From the NCBI RefSeq assembly GCF_014857905.1, contig NZ_JACYXE010000001.1:731714-795713 (forward strand): a DNA stretch of 64,000 bases. The letters are read 5' to 3'. The translations under genes and the position numbers were made by a program. Position 1 is the stretch's first letter, and every line of letters starts with the position of its first letter. The DNA comes from Agilicoccus flavus (GTDB lineage Bacteria; Actinomycetota; Actinomycetes; Actinomycetales; Dermatophilaceae). This document shows, piece by piece, positions 52,075 through 60,804 of the stretch. The notes beneath the pieces were generated by a model. The model searched no databases and was not told where the DNA came from. It saw nothing but the letters and a program-made list of their open reading frames with translations.

Positions 52075-52082
52075 CCATTCCG
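52075..52082. repeat. Target-site duplication of the ISL3 element, right copy
   Basis: CCATTCCG immediately after the right inverted repeat, identical to 50621-50628. Confidence 0.9.
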
Positions 52083-53440
52083 TCCGCGGCCAGGTCGGCG
52101 ATGATCCGATAGATCTCCGAACGTGCCCCGACGTCGACACCCCGGGTCGGCTCGTCGAGCAGCAGCACGTCGACCTTGCCGGTGAGCCAGCGGGCCAACA
52201 CCACCTTCTGCTGATTACCGCCGGAGAGCGTGCCCACCTCTTGGGTGAGCCCACGACTACGGAGTCGGACAGATGTCATTGCGGCGGCGATCTGGTCGAT
52301 CCGCCGACGACCCCGCAACCATCCGCCCACGCTGAACGCGCGGAGTCTCGGCAGGGACGCGTTGTCGAGGATCGTCATGCCGAGGACCGCCCCGGCGTGC
52401 TTGCGGTCCTCGGGGACGAACGCCATCCCCGACGCGATGGCACGGGCGGGTTTTCCCCGGGGGACGTCGCGTCCGCTCACTTCGATGTGTCCCGCGGTCG
52501 AGGGCCGCACCCCGAAGACGGCCTCGAGAAGTTCGGAGCGACCCGCCCCGACCAGACCCGCCAACCCGAGGATCTCGCCGCGGCGCACGCTGAGGTCGAC
52601 GGGGCCCGAAGCCCCCACGACCTGCAGGCCCCTGACGGTGAGGACGGTGTCGTCACCGGGAGTTCCCGCTTCGGGGAAGAGCGTGCCGAGCTCGCGGCCG
52701 ATCATCGCGGTGACGATGTCGTCGTCGCTGGTCTCGGTCATCGCCTGGTCGAGGACGAGGTTCCCGTCGCGGAGCACGACGACCCGGTCGGCCAGGGCTC
52801 GGATCTCCTCCATCTTGTGGGTCGTGTACACCATGGCCACGCCTTGGGCGCGCAGCCGCCGCACGACGTGATAGAGGCCCTCCACCTCTCGCTCGGAGAT
52901 GGCCGAGGTCGGCTCGTCGAGCAGGAGGATGCGCGCGCCGGTCTGAGACGCCTTGACGATCTCGACGATCTGGCGCTTGCCGACCGACAGCGAACCCATC
53001 CGGACGTCCGGCGGAATCTTCACGTCGAACTCCGCGAGGGCCTCCTCGGCCCGGCGGATCATCGCGCGGCGATCGAGCAGACCGGCCCGCCGTAGCTCCT
53101 TGCCGACGAAGAGGTTCTCGTAGACGGTCATGTCGTCGATGGAGGCGAGCTCCTGAGGCACGATCGCGACGCCGAGCCGGTGGGCCACCTGCATGTTGCC
53201 GGCGCTCAGCGGGGTGCCCTCGACGAGGACCTGCCCTTCGTCGGCCCGGTACTGACCCGAGGCGATCTTCATCAGGGTCGACTTCCCGGCGCCGTTCTCG
53301 CCGGCCAGGGCAGTGACCGTGCCGGCCTGCAGTCGCAGCGTCACCCCCTTGAGGACCGGGACGCCACCGAACGACTTGTGCAGGTCCTGACACTCCAGGA
53401 TGTCGGTCGTCGCGTCCGCCGAGGCAGTACCAGGGCCCAC
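52075..53440 (-). pseudogene. RbsA-like sugar ABC ATPase, N-terminal part, interrupted by IS
   Basis: Start at GTG 53440, 6 bp after AAGGAG; the frame is also open up to 53491. Two ABC domains: first Walker A GENGAGKST with signature LSVGKRQIVEIVKA, second domain GLAGLVGAGRSELLEAVFGV with signature TLSGGNQQKVVLARWL and Walker B LLLDEPTRGVD. The frame enters the IS at ADGM. Joined with 50394-50628 the original protein would be about 530 residues, normal for RbsA/XylG. Truncation removes the last H-loop, so transport is probably dead. Confidence 0.88.
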
Positions 53441-53499
53441 GAGCGGCTCCTTCGTCGTCGATGACGGGCTCACTCCGAGATGCGACACCATCTACAGAT

Positions 53500-53536
53500 G
53501 TGCGTGATGTCGCACTTCACCTGCACATGTGTGCAG
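53500..53536. promoter_or_regulatory. Operator dyads between the sugar ABC operon and SorC-type regulator
   Basis: GTGCG-N6-CGCAC (53500-53515) and the near-palindrome CTGCACATGTGTGCAG (53521-53536, 14 of 16 positions symmetric) lie in the ~150-bp divergent gap. Two adjacent dyads suit a tetrameric SorC/DeoR-type regulator controlling both directions. Confidence 0.5.
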
Positions 53537-53588
53537 GCGTGTGACTCTAGTCACCATCCGAGCACCGGTCAACGCCTATGCTGCACGG

Positions 53589-54566
53589 ATGAGCGCGACG
53601 CAGGGCGGGGAGCGCGCCACCGGTCCGGACGCGCTCGAGACCCTCGCGCTGGACGACCTCATGCAGATGGCGGCCGTCGCTCGCCGGCATTACGTCGACG
53701 GTCGATCCCGCGTCGAGATCGCCGAGGAGTTCGGTCTGTCGCGGTTCAAGGTGAGCCGCGTGCTCGAGATGGCCCTCCGGACCGGGATCGTCACGATCGA
53801 CATCCGGGTTCCCGAGTCCGTGGACGCCGATCTCTCACTGCGCCTCCGCCGGTCGTTCGGCCTGCGCCGCGCGATCGTCGTGACGCCGCGCGACTCCGAG
53901 CCGCAGACCGTTCGGGACGCCTTGGGCGCTGCCGGTGCGCGACTGCTGGACGACATCGTCGGGACGGGCGATGTGCTGGGTCTGAGCTCAGGGCGCACGA
54001 TCGACGCCACGACTCGACGCACCGGACGGCTCACTCCCCGCGAGATCGTCCAACTCACCGGCATGAGCGGCAACCTCAGCGACAACCCTGTCGAGCTGGT
54101 GCGACGCCTCGTCAGCAGCACGGACGGGAGGGTTCAGCTCATCTACGCGCCCCTGACGGTGGCCACCGCAGAGGCGGCGCGCGCCCTCAAGGCCGACCCC
54201 GCGATCGCCGCCGCCTTCGACGCCTTTGACCGAGTGACGATCGCCCTCATCGCCGTCGGTTCGTGGGATCCCCCGGATTCGAGGTTCTTCGACGGCCTGC
54301 CTCAGGGCCAACGGGACCGGATGCTCGCGCGGGGAGTTCAGGCCGACATCGCCGGAATCCTCTTCGACCGGACCGGTCGCCACATCCCCGACTTCGACGA
54401 TCACGTCCTCGGGGTGAGCCTGCCGCAACTTCGAGCCGTCCCGGAGCGACTTCTCATCGCCGGGGGACCCAAAAAGACCGACTCGATCAGGGCCGCGTTG
54501 CACGCCAACCTCGTCACGTCCCTGGTGACCGACACGAGCGTCGCGCAGGCCCTGCTGGTGCGCTGA
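53589..54566 (+). CDS. SorC-family sugar-responsive regulator
   Basis: 325 residues from ATG 53589. The N-terminal helix-turn-helix is VARRHYVDGRSRVEIAEEFG followed by LSRFKVSRVLEMALRTGIVT. The sugar-phosphate-binding domain follows: DIVGTGDVLGLSSGRTIDA, LTGMSGNLSDNPVELVRRLV and DIAGILFDRTGRHIP, ending RLLIAGGPKKTDSIRAALHA. All family blocks are present, so the regulator is intact although its transport operon is not. It is divergent from the ABC ATPase, and its effector is probably a phosphorylated intermediate of the same pathway. Confidence 0.87.
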   Translation: MSATQGGERATGPDALETLALDDLMQMAAVARRHYVDGRSRVEIAEEFGLSRFKVSRVLEMALRTGIVTIDIRVPESVDADLSLRLRRSFGLRRAIVVTPRDSEPQTVRDALGAAGARLLDDIVGTGDVLGLSSGRTIDATTRRTGRLTPREIVQLTGMSGNLSDNPVELVRRLVSSTDGRVQLIYAPLTVATAEAARALKADPAIAAAFDAFDRVTIALIAVGSWDPPDSRFFDGLPQGQRDRMLARGVQADIAGILFDRTGRHIPDFDDHVLGVSLPQLRAVPERLLIAGGPKKTDSIRAALHANLVTSLVTDTSVAQALLVR

Positions 54567-54848
54567 GGCCGCAAGTTGACGCGATACCCCAATGGCCGGC
54601 TACCGATGGGCCGTGCGTTGTTCCTACCGCGTCCCCTGCGAGTCGCGCCGGGCCGATCGACGTGCGTGTGGACGGCACCTTGCGCCGCCTCAGCAACGCC
54701 GTCATCGACCCGTCGCCGCGGCCCTCGAGCGCATGATGTTCGACCGAGTGTCCCTCGGCGCAGACCGCGTCGACCCTGAGCTCGGATCTGCGTAACGGAC
54801 CTCCAGCGGGCGCGCAGCAGTCTCAGCCTGGAGTAGGCGCCCCCCATG
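54567..54848. other. Intergenic region without a recognised gene
   Basis: 282 bp between the SorC-type regulator and the small membrane protein gene, both ending here (convergent). No recognisable domain appears in any frame. I see no strong hairpin with a U-tract. It may be a degraded remnant, but nothing supports that beyond its length. Confidence 0.4.
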
Positions 54849-55181
54849 TCACGTCGTGGCGGGTTCCGCCTTCCTCGAGCGCGCGTCGGGGTCGGCGTGT
54901 TCCGCGGCGGCGTGCGCCTTGCCACGGCGCAGTTCCCAGTAGGCGGCGGCGAAGTAGATGACGGTGCCCCAGGTGGCGATGGCGTAGAACGTCTCGCGCT
55001 GGGTGAGGTAGGCGAAGATGTCGGGGCTGGAGAACAGCACGATGCCCGCGTCCACGACGATGACGACGAGGGTGACGATCCAGACCGCCCGCAGCACGCG
55101 TGAGAGCAGGCTCGTGTCCTTGGTCTCGGAATGCGGCGCCGTGCGGGCCTCACGCTCCTTGAACACCTGCGCGCGCTCCAT
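54849..55181 (-). CDS. Small membrane protein downstream of NCS1-type permease
   Basis: 110 residues with two membrane helices (AVWIVTLVVIVVDAGIVLFS and ETFYAIATWGTVIYFAAAYW), a charged N-terminus and a Lys/Arg/Ala-rich tail. It starts 30 bp after the stop of the NCS1-type permease and is likely co-transcribed. No named family is recognised. The layout suggests an accessory subunit of that transporter. Confidence 0.6.
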   Translation of the reverse strand: MERAQVFKEREARTAPHSETKDTSLLSRVLRAVWIVTLVVIVVDAGIVLFSSPDIFAYLTQRETFYAIATWGTVIYFAAAYWELRRGKAHAAAEHADPDARSRKAEPATT

Positions 55182-55211
55182 GAAGAGCTTCTCGTCGGCC
55201 TCTTCTTCCGG

Positions 55212-56624
55212 CTACTTGTCCGCCGCGCCGGACCGCTTGGCGAGAAGGATGTAGAGGCCGATGGAAACGGCCCATACCGGCACGAACACGAAGTAGTAGG
55301 GAATGACGCCGAGGGCGATGACACCGCCCGCGAAGGCGAGGGAGATCGCCCAGGTGAGGATCGCCGGGGTGTTGCGGACGCCCTTGAAACGGGACCAGAA
55401 CGTCGTCAGCCCGAGCCGCGGGAAGAGGTGGTGCTCGGCGAAGACGATGCCGCCGATCGGGACCAGGACCACCCCCGCGTACGTCACGAGAGGCAGGAAG
55501 TTGCGGTAGACGAACGGGAAGCACGCGGCGACGATGACGGCGACACCCACGAGCATCGTGACCCTCGACCGGGAGAACCGCAGGAAGACGCCCTGTGCCG
55601 CCAGCCCGGCGCGATAGAGATTGGCGTTCGCGGTCGTCCACCCGCCGACGATGACCGTGACGTACCCGGCCCAGCTCAGGGCGTACCAGGCCACGTCGCG
55701 CGGCACGAGAACGGTGATGCTCGTCAACGTGATGGCGGCCGTGGCGGCCCCCATGAATCCGGCGGAGATCCAGGCGACGTAGTGGCCGAACATCATTCCC
55801 GTGCTCGTCATGAGCCCGTACCAGTTCTTCTTCGCGTAGCGCAGCATCGCCATGTCGATGAGACCGAAGTGGGAGAACGTGTTGGCCGCCCAGGCGAAAC
55901 CGGCGACCTCCCACACCCCGATACCGGGCTCTCCATCGGGGGTGACCCCGGTGAAGACCGTCGCGCCGGCGATGTCGACGAACTCCTGCCAGCTGCCCAC
56001 GGTCGTGTAACCGGTGACGGACTCGGCGACCGCGGGCAGCAGGACCATGCCGCCGACGGTGAACATGACCATGAGCCACGGGCCGCAGATCGTCGCGAAC
56101 TCGGCCAGGGCGTTGAAGCCGAACGCCGCCACGAGAACGGCGACGAGGCTGAACAGCACCACCATGATGATGAAGCCCACGTGGGTGGGATAGGCCTCGG
56201 TCTGGGCCGGGAAACCCACGACGCGGCGGACCGCGGTGGCCGACACGGTGATCATCGCGGCGGAGATGACCGCGAAGATGAGCGCGTTCGCCGCGTTGTA
56301 GAGCCGGGAGACGGCGTCCCCGCCGATGAGGTGCAGGTAGCGGTAGAGGCTGACGCGCGCCTGCCGGGCGATGGGAGTGGTGATGAGCCAGAAGCTGAGC
56401 ACCGCCAGCGTGTTCCCGATGAGCAGCCCGATGAGGATGTCGTAGATCCCCGCGCCGAGGATCACGAAGGTCGCCCCGAACACGAACTCGGTACCGGCGA
56501 CGTGTTCTGCGGCGTAGAGCCCCGCGAAGTGGCCCGGCCCGTGCCGCTCGTGGTCGCCCACCGGGAGCAGTTCGGGGTCGGTCTCCGCGATCTCCCGGTC
56601 GATCTCGTCCGTTGTCCTGGCCAC
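55212..56624 (-). CDS. NCS1-type (purine-cytosine permease family) transporter
   Basis: 470 residues from GTG 56624, 6 bp after AGGGAG; this start is 12 bp past the binding-protein stop. Twelve membrane helices are predicted, with family features VFGATFVILGAGIYDILIGL, FNALAEFATICGPWLMVMFT and AWYALSWAGYVTVIVGGWTT, then NANLYRAGLAAQG. Members move nucleobases, allantoin or related compounds with Na+ or H+. Coming after a polyol-type binding protein is unusual, and the natural substrate is uncertain. Confidence 0.8.
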   Translation of the reverse strand: MARTTDEIDREIAETDPELLPVGDHERHGPGHFAGLYAAEHVAGTEFVFGATFVILGAGIYDILIGLLIGNTLAVLSFWLITTPIARQARVSLYRYLHLIGGDAVSRLYNAANALIFAVISAAMITVSATAVRRVVGFPAQTEAYPTHVGFIIMVVLFSLVAVLVAAFGFNALAEFATICGPWLMVMFTVGGMVLLPAVAESVTGYTTVGSWQEFVDIAGATVFTGVTPDGEPGIGVWEVAGFAWAANTFSHFGLIDMAMLRYAKKNWYGLMTSTGMMFGHYVAWISAGFMGAATAAITLTSITVLVPRDVAWYALSWAGYVTVIVGGWTTANANLYRAGLAAQGVFLRFSRSRVTMLVGVAVIVAACFPFVYRNFLPLVTYAGVVLVPIGGIVFAEHHLFPRLGLTTFWSRFKGVRNTPAILTWAISLAFAGGVIALGVIPYYFVFVPVWAVSIGLYILLAKRSGAADK

Positions 56625-56635
56625 GGTCGGCTCCC

Positions 56636-57985
56636 TCACTTGCCTTCTGTTCGGTCGGCGAGCAGTCGGGTCTGCTCGATGACGCGGTCGGAGACCCACT
56701 GGGAGTTCTCGATGGCCTTCTCGTGGGTGATCTCACCCCGGATGGCCTGCGTCAGTTGTTGCCCCACCGCCGTGCCGATGCTGCGGAAGGCGGGCACGGC
56801 GACGTACTGGATCCCCTCGTAGGGAACGGGCTTCGTCGTCGGCTCCGTCACGTCCGCCGTCTCGATCGACTCTTTGACGAGCCCCGCGAACGGGGCCGCC
56901 TGCCGGTACCGCGGTTCGTCGTACAGATCGGTTCGCGCGCCGGGCGGGACGTTCGCCCAGCCGTACCTGGAGGCCACGAGATCGCGATACCGGGTGGAGG
57001 TGGCCCAGGCCACGAACTCCTTTGCGAGCCCTTTGTTCCCGGCGCTCTCGGGCACCGCCAACGCCCATGACCAGAGCCAGTTGCTCGGCTTTCCCCGGCC
57101 CGTCCCGGGCGCGAACGCGAAGCCCACCTCGTCGGCGACGGAAGATCGTTCGGGGTCGGTGACGAACGGCGCCGCGGAGGTGGCGTCGACCCAGATCGCG
57201 CACTTCCCCTGCTGGAAGAGAGCGAGATTCTCCCGGTATCCGTTGGACGCGACATCCGCCGGCGCGAGCGTCGCGAGCGACAGGTTGTTTCCCGTCGCGG
57301 CCTTCCACTCGGGGCTGTTCAACTGGGCGATCCAATTCTCGTCGAACCAGCGGGCGCCGTAGTGCGCCATCGCCGTGACGAAGGCCATGTTCTCTCCCTA
57401 GCCGGGCTTTCCGCGCAGGCAGATCCCGTCGACGTCCCCGGGTTTGCCGAGGGTCGCGGCGGCACCGTTGATGAACTCCCACGTGGGCCGCTCCGGCATG
57501 GTGAGGCCGGCCTTCTCGAAGAGGTCCGTGCGGTACATCGTGAAGGACGACTCCGCGTAGAACGGCGCGGCGAGCATCTGAGCCTCGTGCGAGAGCGCCT
57601 CCCGCACCGTGGGGATGAAGGCGTCGGGCGAGAACCCCTCGGGCATCCCCGTCAACGGAGTCAACAGCTTCCGCCCCGACCACACCTCGGCCTCGTAGGT
57701 GCCGATCGTCACGACGTCGAAGCGCCCGCCGCTCGTCCCCACGTCCGTCGAGACGGTTTCCCGGAGCTCGTTCTCGCCCTCGCGCACCCACTCCAGGGTC
57801 ACTCCCGGATGGGCGTCGGTGAACGCCGTGCTGACCTCGCGCAGGCGGTCCAGGTCGCCGTTGTCGACCACCGCGATGGTCAGCCGCCGGCCGGTGTCGT
57901 CCGCGGGACCACCGGTGCCGCAAGCGGCGAGGGCGAGCAGGCCGGCCACCGCCCCGACGGAGACGAATCGCGACCGTCCGATCAT
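56636..57985 (-). pseudogene. Polyol-type ABC substrate-binding protein with an in-frame TAG
   Basis: From ATG 57985: lipoprotein signal (AGLLALAACG, lipobox Cys), VVDNGDLDRLREVSTAFTDA, FDVVTIGTYEAEVWS and FYAESSFTMYRTDLFEKAGL, then GICLRGKPG-stop. The same frame goes on with GENMAFVTAMAHYGARWFDE, ENLALFQQGKCAIWVDAT and the C-terminus at 56636. Relatives of the sorbitol/mannitol SmoE type read GWGENMAF here, so Trp TGG has become TAG (57400-57398). AGGGAG just after the stop precedes ATG 57388, so the second half might be translated separately, but it lacks a signal peptide. Confidence 0.85.
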
Positions 57986-58005
57986 CAGGTCTTCTCGTCT
58001 ACGAC

Positions 58006-59421
58006 TCAGTCCATGTCCTCGAGTTGCCGCCCGTTCGTCTCCGGCACGAACTTCAACACGAACAGGAGCGAGGCGAGCGCTGCGACGGTGTAGAAGCCGT
58101 AGGCGAACCAGAGGCCCACCTCGGCCATCTTCGGGAAGGTGGTGGAGATCGCGAAGTTCGCGAGCCATTGGGCCGCGGCGGCGAGGCCGAGGGCCGTCGA
58201 CCGGATGCGGTTGTTGAACATCTCTCCGAGCAACACCCAGACGCCGGGGCCCCAGGACATCCCGAAGAAGACGACGAACGCGTTGGCGGCGACCAGGGCC
58301 ACCATTCCGCCCGTGTCGCTGAGCGCGGGCGACGTCGAGCCGTCGGCGTTGGTGACGAGCGGGGCCTGGCTGAAGATCCACGCCATGGCCCCCAGGCTGA
58401 CGAACATGCCGGCGGACCCCGTGATCAGGAGCTTGCGGCGCCCGATCTTGTCGATGAGGGCGATGGCGACGAGGGTCACGACGATGTTGGTCACGCTGGT
58501 GATCACCGTCTGCGTGAGCGCGTCCTCCTCGGTGAAGCCCACGGACTGCCACAGCGTCGCGGAGTAGTAGAAGATGACGTTGATCCCGACGAACTGCTGG
58601 AAGACCGACAAGGCGATCCCGATCCAGACGATCGGCAGCAGCCCCCCGCTCGGCTTCTTCAGGTCCGCGAACGACGTGCGCGCCTCGCGGCGCACCGTCC
58701 GCGCGATCTCGGCGATGCGGTCGTTGACGCCGTCGACGAGCACCTTCCCGAGGACCGCGCGCGCCGTCTCGGTCTCGCCCTTGGCCACGAGGTAGCGGGG
58801 TGACTCGGGGATCGTCAACGACAGCACGCCGTAGGCGATCGCCGGGAGGACCTCGGCGATGAACATCCAGCGCCAGGCAGCCAGGCCGAACCAGAGGTCG
58901 TTGGCGGCCCCGCCGGCGGCCGCGGCGAGCGCGTAGTCCGACAGCAGGGCGAGGAAGATGCCCGTGACGATCGCGAGCTGCTGCAGCGAGCCCATCCGTC
59001 CCCGGATCGAGGCCGGTGAGATCTCGGCGATGTAGGCGGGGGCGATGACCGACGCGGCGCCGACCCCGACACCGCCCACGACGCGCCACACGATCATGTC
59101 CCACGGGCCGAACGCGAGGCCGGAGCCGACGGCGCTGATCGTGAAGAGCACGGCCGCGAACACCATGACCTTGATGCGCCCGATGCGGTCGGCCAACCGG
59201 CCCGCCAGGTAGGCGCCGAGCATGCACCCGAGCAGCGCCGACGAGACGACGAACCCGGTGAGGCCCGCGCTCATTCCGAAGTCCTCGCGCATCGGTGTCA
59301 CGGCGCCGTTGATGACCGCCGTGTCGAACCCGAAGAGGAAGCCGCCGAGGGCGGCGACGGTCGCGAGCTGGATCACTCGGGCGGCGTAGAACCGCTCCGG
59401 AGGCGAAGCTGTCTGAGTCAT
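58006..59421 (-). CDS. MFS sugar-porter-family transporter
   Basis: 471 residues, twelve membrane helices. Sugar-porter signatures: GGFLFGFDTAVINGAVTPMR, GRLADRIGRIKVM, VGVGAASVIAPAYIAEISPA with SIRGRMGSLQQ, IPESPRYLV, QQFVGINVIFYYS and VPETNGRQLEDMD at the end. It is a proton-coupled importer of hexoses, pentoses or polyols (XylE/AraE type). It precedes the binding-protein pseudogene by 20 bp, so the operon mixes a single-protein carrier with remains of a polyol ABC system. Appears intact. Confidence 0.88.
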   Translation of the reverse strand: MTQTASPPERFYAARVIQLATVAALGGFLFGFDTAVINGAVTPMREDFGMSAGLTGFVVSSALLGCMLGAYLAGRLADRIGRIKVMVFAAVLFTISAVGSGLAFGPWDMIVWRVVGGVGVGAASVIAPAYIAEISPASIRGRMGSLQQLAIVTGIFLALLSDYALAAAAGGAANDLWFGLAAWRWMFIAEVLPAIAYGVLSLTIPESPRYLVAKGETETARAVLGKVLVDGVNDRIAEIARTVRREARTSFADLKKPSGGLLPIVWIGIALSVFQQFVGINVIFYYSATLWQSVGFTEEDALTQTVITSVTNIVVTLVAIALIDKIGRRKLLITGSAGMFVSLGAMAWIFSQAPLVTNADGSTSPALSDTGGMVALVAANAFVVFFGMSWGPGVWVLLGEMFNNRIRSTALGLAAAAQWLANFAISTTFPKMAEVGLWFAYGFYTVAALASLLFVLKFVPETNGRQLEDMD

Positions 59422-59746
59422 GGGGAATCTCGCTCTGATCGGTCGTCATGGCGGAGCCACCGTGGGTGGGACGCTAGGACGGCCGACGCTAGCGGGAGGG
59501 CGAGGATCTCGACACGAAACGGTAACGAAGTCACCAGGGCCCGGGCCGGCACCTCGGGTCCGACCCCGCACTGCCGCCTCCGCCGGGCCACCGCGAGGCA
59601 GGACGAGCGAGGCGCCCGGCGTCCTCGTCCGCCGCCGCACCGACTCATCCGGTCGGCCGAGAACGAGGCGTCCCGACCCCCCGGCGTTCGCCCGATGTTC
59701 GCCCGCTCGACGAGCGGATCGCTCGCCGGCACAACACGATTCAGGC

Positions 59747-60613
59747 ATGCGCGGATATGCCCGGCTTCTCGTTGCGTTCGTCACGGCGTTGATCGCCCTC
59801 CCCCTGTTTCTCGCCCCCTCCTCGTCCGCGGTGTCGCCCCCCGGCCGGGACAAAGTCCAGCCGCTGGGCCGGGCCCACGCCCACAACGACTACGAGCACG
59901 ATCGCCCACTGCTCGACGCCCTGTCGCACGGCTTCACCAGCGTCGAGGCCGACGTGTGGCTCGTCGACGGCCGGCTCCTCATCGGGCACGACGCCCCCGA
60001 CCCCGCCCGCTCCCTGCGGGACACCTACCTGGAGCCGCTGCGAGCGGTCGTGCGGAAGAACAAGGGCAGGGTGTACCGCGGAAGCAAGGAGCGGTTCCGC
60101 CTCTACATCGACGTCAAGTCGGAGAAGGAGGCGTGGCCGACCATCGAGGCGGCGCTCGCCGAGTATCCCGACGTCGTCACGTCGTGGACGAACGGCCGGC
60201 GCCGGGACCGCGCCGTCGAGGTCGTCATCTCGGGCAATCGGGACCTGCCCGCGATGGAGAGCGCGACCACCCGCTGGTCCGCCTACGACGGCCGCATGAC
60301 CGACCTCGCGAGCGGCATCGATCCCGAACTCATGACCGTGATCAGCGACAACTGGACGAAGCAGTTCGCCTGGGCGGGTGTGGGCCCGATGCCCACCGCG
60401 GAGCGTCGTCGGCTGCGCCGCACCGTCCTGCTCGCCCACCTGCAGGGCTACGAGGTGCGGTTCTGGGCCACCCCCGACCCTCCCGGCACCCCGCGCGCGA
60501 ACGTGTGGCGTGAGCTCATCGCGGCCGACGTCGACCAGATCAACACCGATCACCTCGCCGACCTCGAGCGCTTCCTCACGAGGAACGACCCCGCCGAACG
60601 CCGTCGCCGCTGA
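59747..60613 (+). CDS. Secreted PI-PLC/glycerophosphodiesterase-like protein
   Basis: 288 residues from ATG 59747. Signal peptide at residues 1-29. The TIM-barrel-like domain opens AHAHNDYEHDRPLLDALSHG, then FTSVEADVWLVDGRLLIGHD, with the His, Asn, Glu, Asp and His positions of PI-PLC-like phosphodiesterases. The end reads VDQINTDHLADLERFL. Extracellular members of this group cleave phospholipid head groups or glycerophosphodiesters. It is divergent from the MFS gene and followed by another secreted protein. Confidence 0.8.
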   Translation: MRGYARLLVAFVTALIALPLFLAPSSSAVSPPGRDKVQPLGRAHAHNDYEHDRPLLDALSHGFTSVEADVWLVDGRLLIGHDAPDPARSLRDTYLEPLRAVVRKNKGRVYRGSKERFRLYIDVKSEKEAWPTIEAALAEYPDVVTSWTNGRRRDRAVEVVISGNRDLPAMESATTRWSAYDGRMTDLASGIDPELMTVISDNWTKQFAWAGVGPMPTAERRRLRRTVLLAHLQGYEVRFWATPDPPGTPRANVWRELIAADVDQINTDHLADLERFLTRNDPAERRRR

Positions 60614-60804
60614 CGCGGTCCCACGACCCCGGCCCGGAGTCGCCCGCGACGTCACCGACGCCGCCTGCTTTCCCGGCCGCCGACCGGCCCACCCACGACC
60701 TCGGGCCGGCGTCACCTTCTCGCCCGTGCACACACCCTCGCCGGCGCCTCGGCCGGCGCCCCAGGGTGAACCCGGAATCCGCCCGACCCGTCAAGGAGCA
60801 CATC

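Noticed and set aside
54567..54848. A small protein gene in the convergent gap
   Set aside because: Short frames exist, but none has a ribosome site, recognisable domain or codon pattern like neighbours.
57398..57400. TAG decoded as an extra amino acid (pyrrolysine-type recoding)
   Set aside because: Relatives have Trp at the site, one base change explains it, and no recoding structure or machinery is seen.
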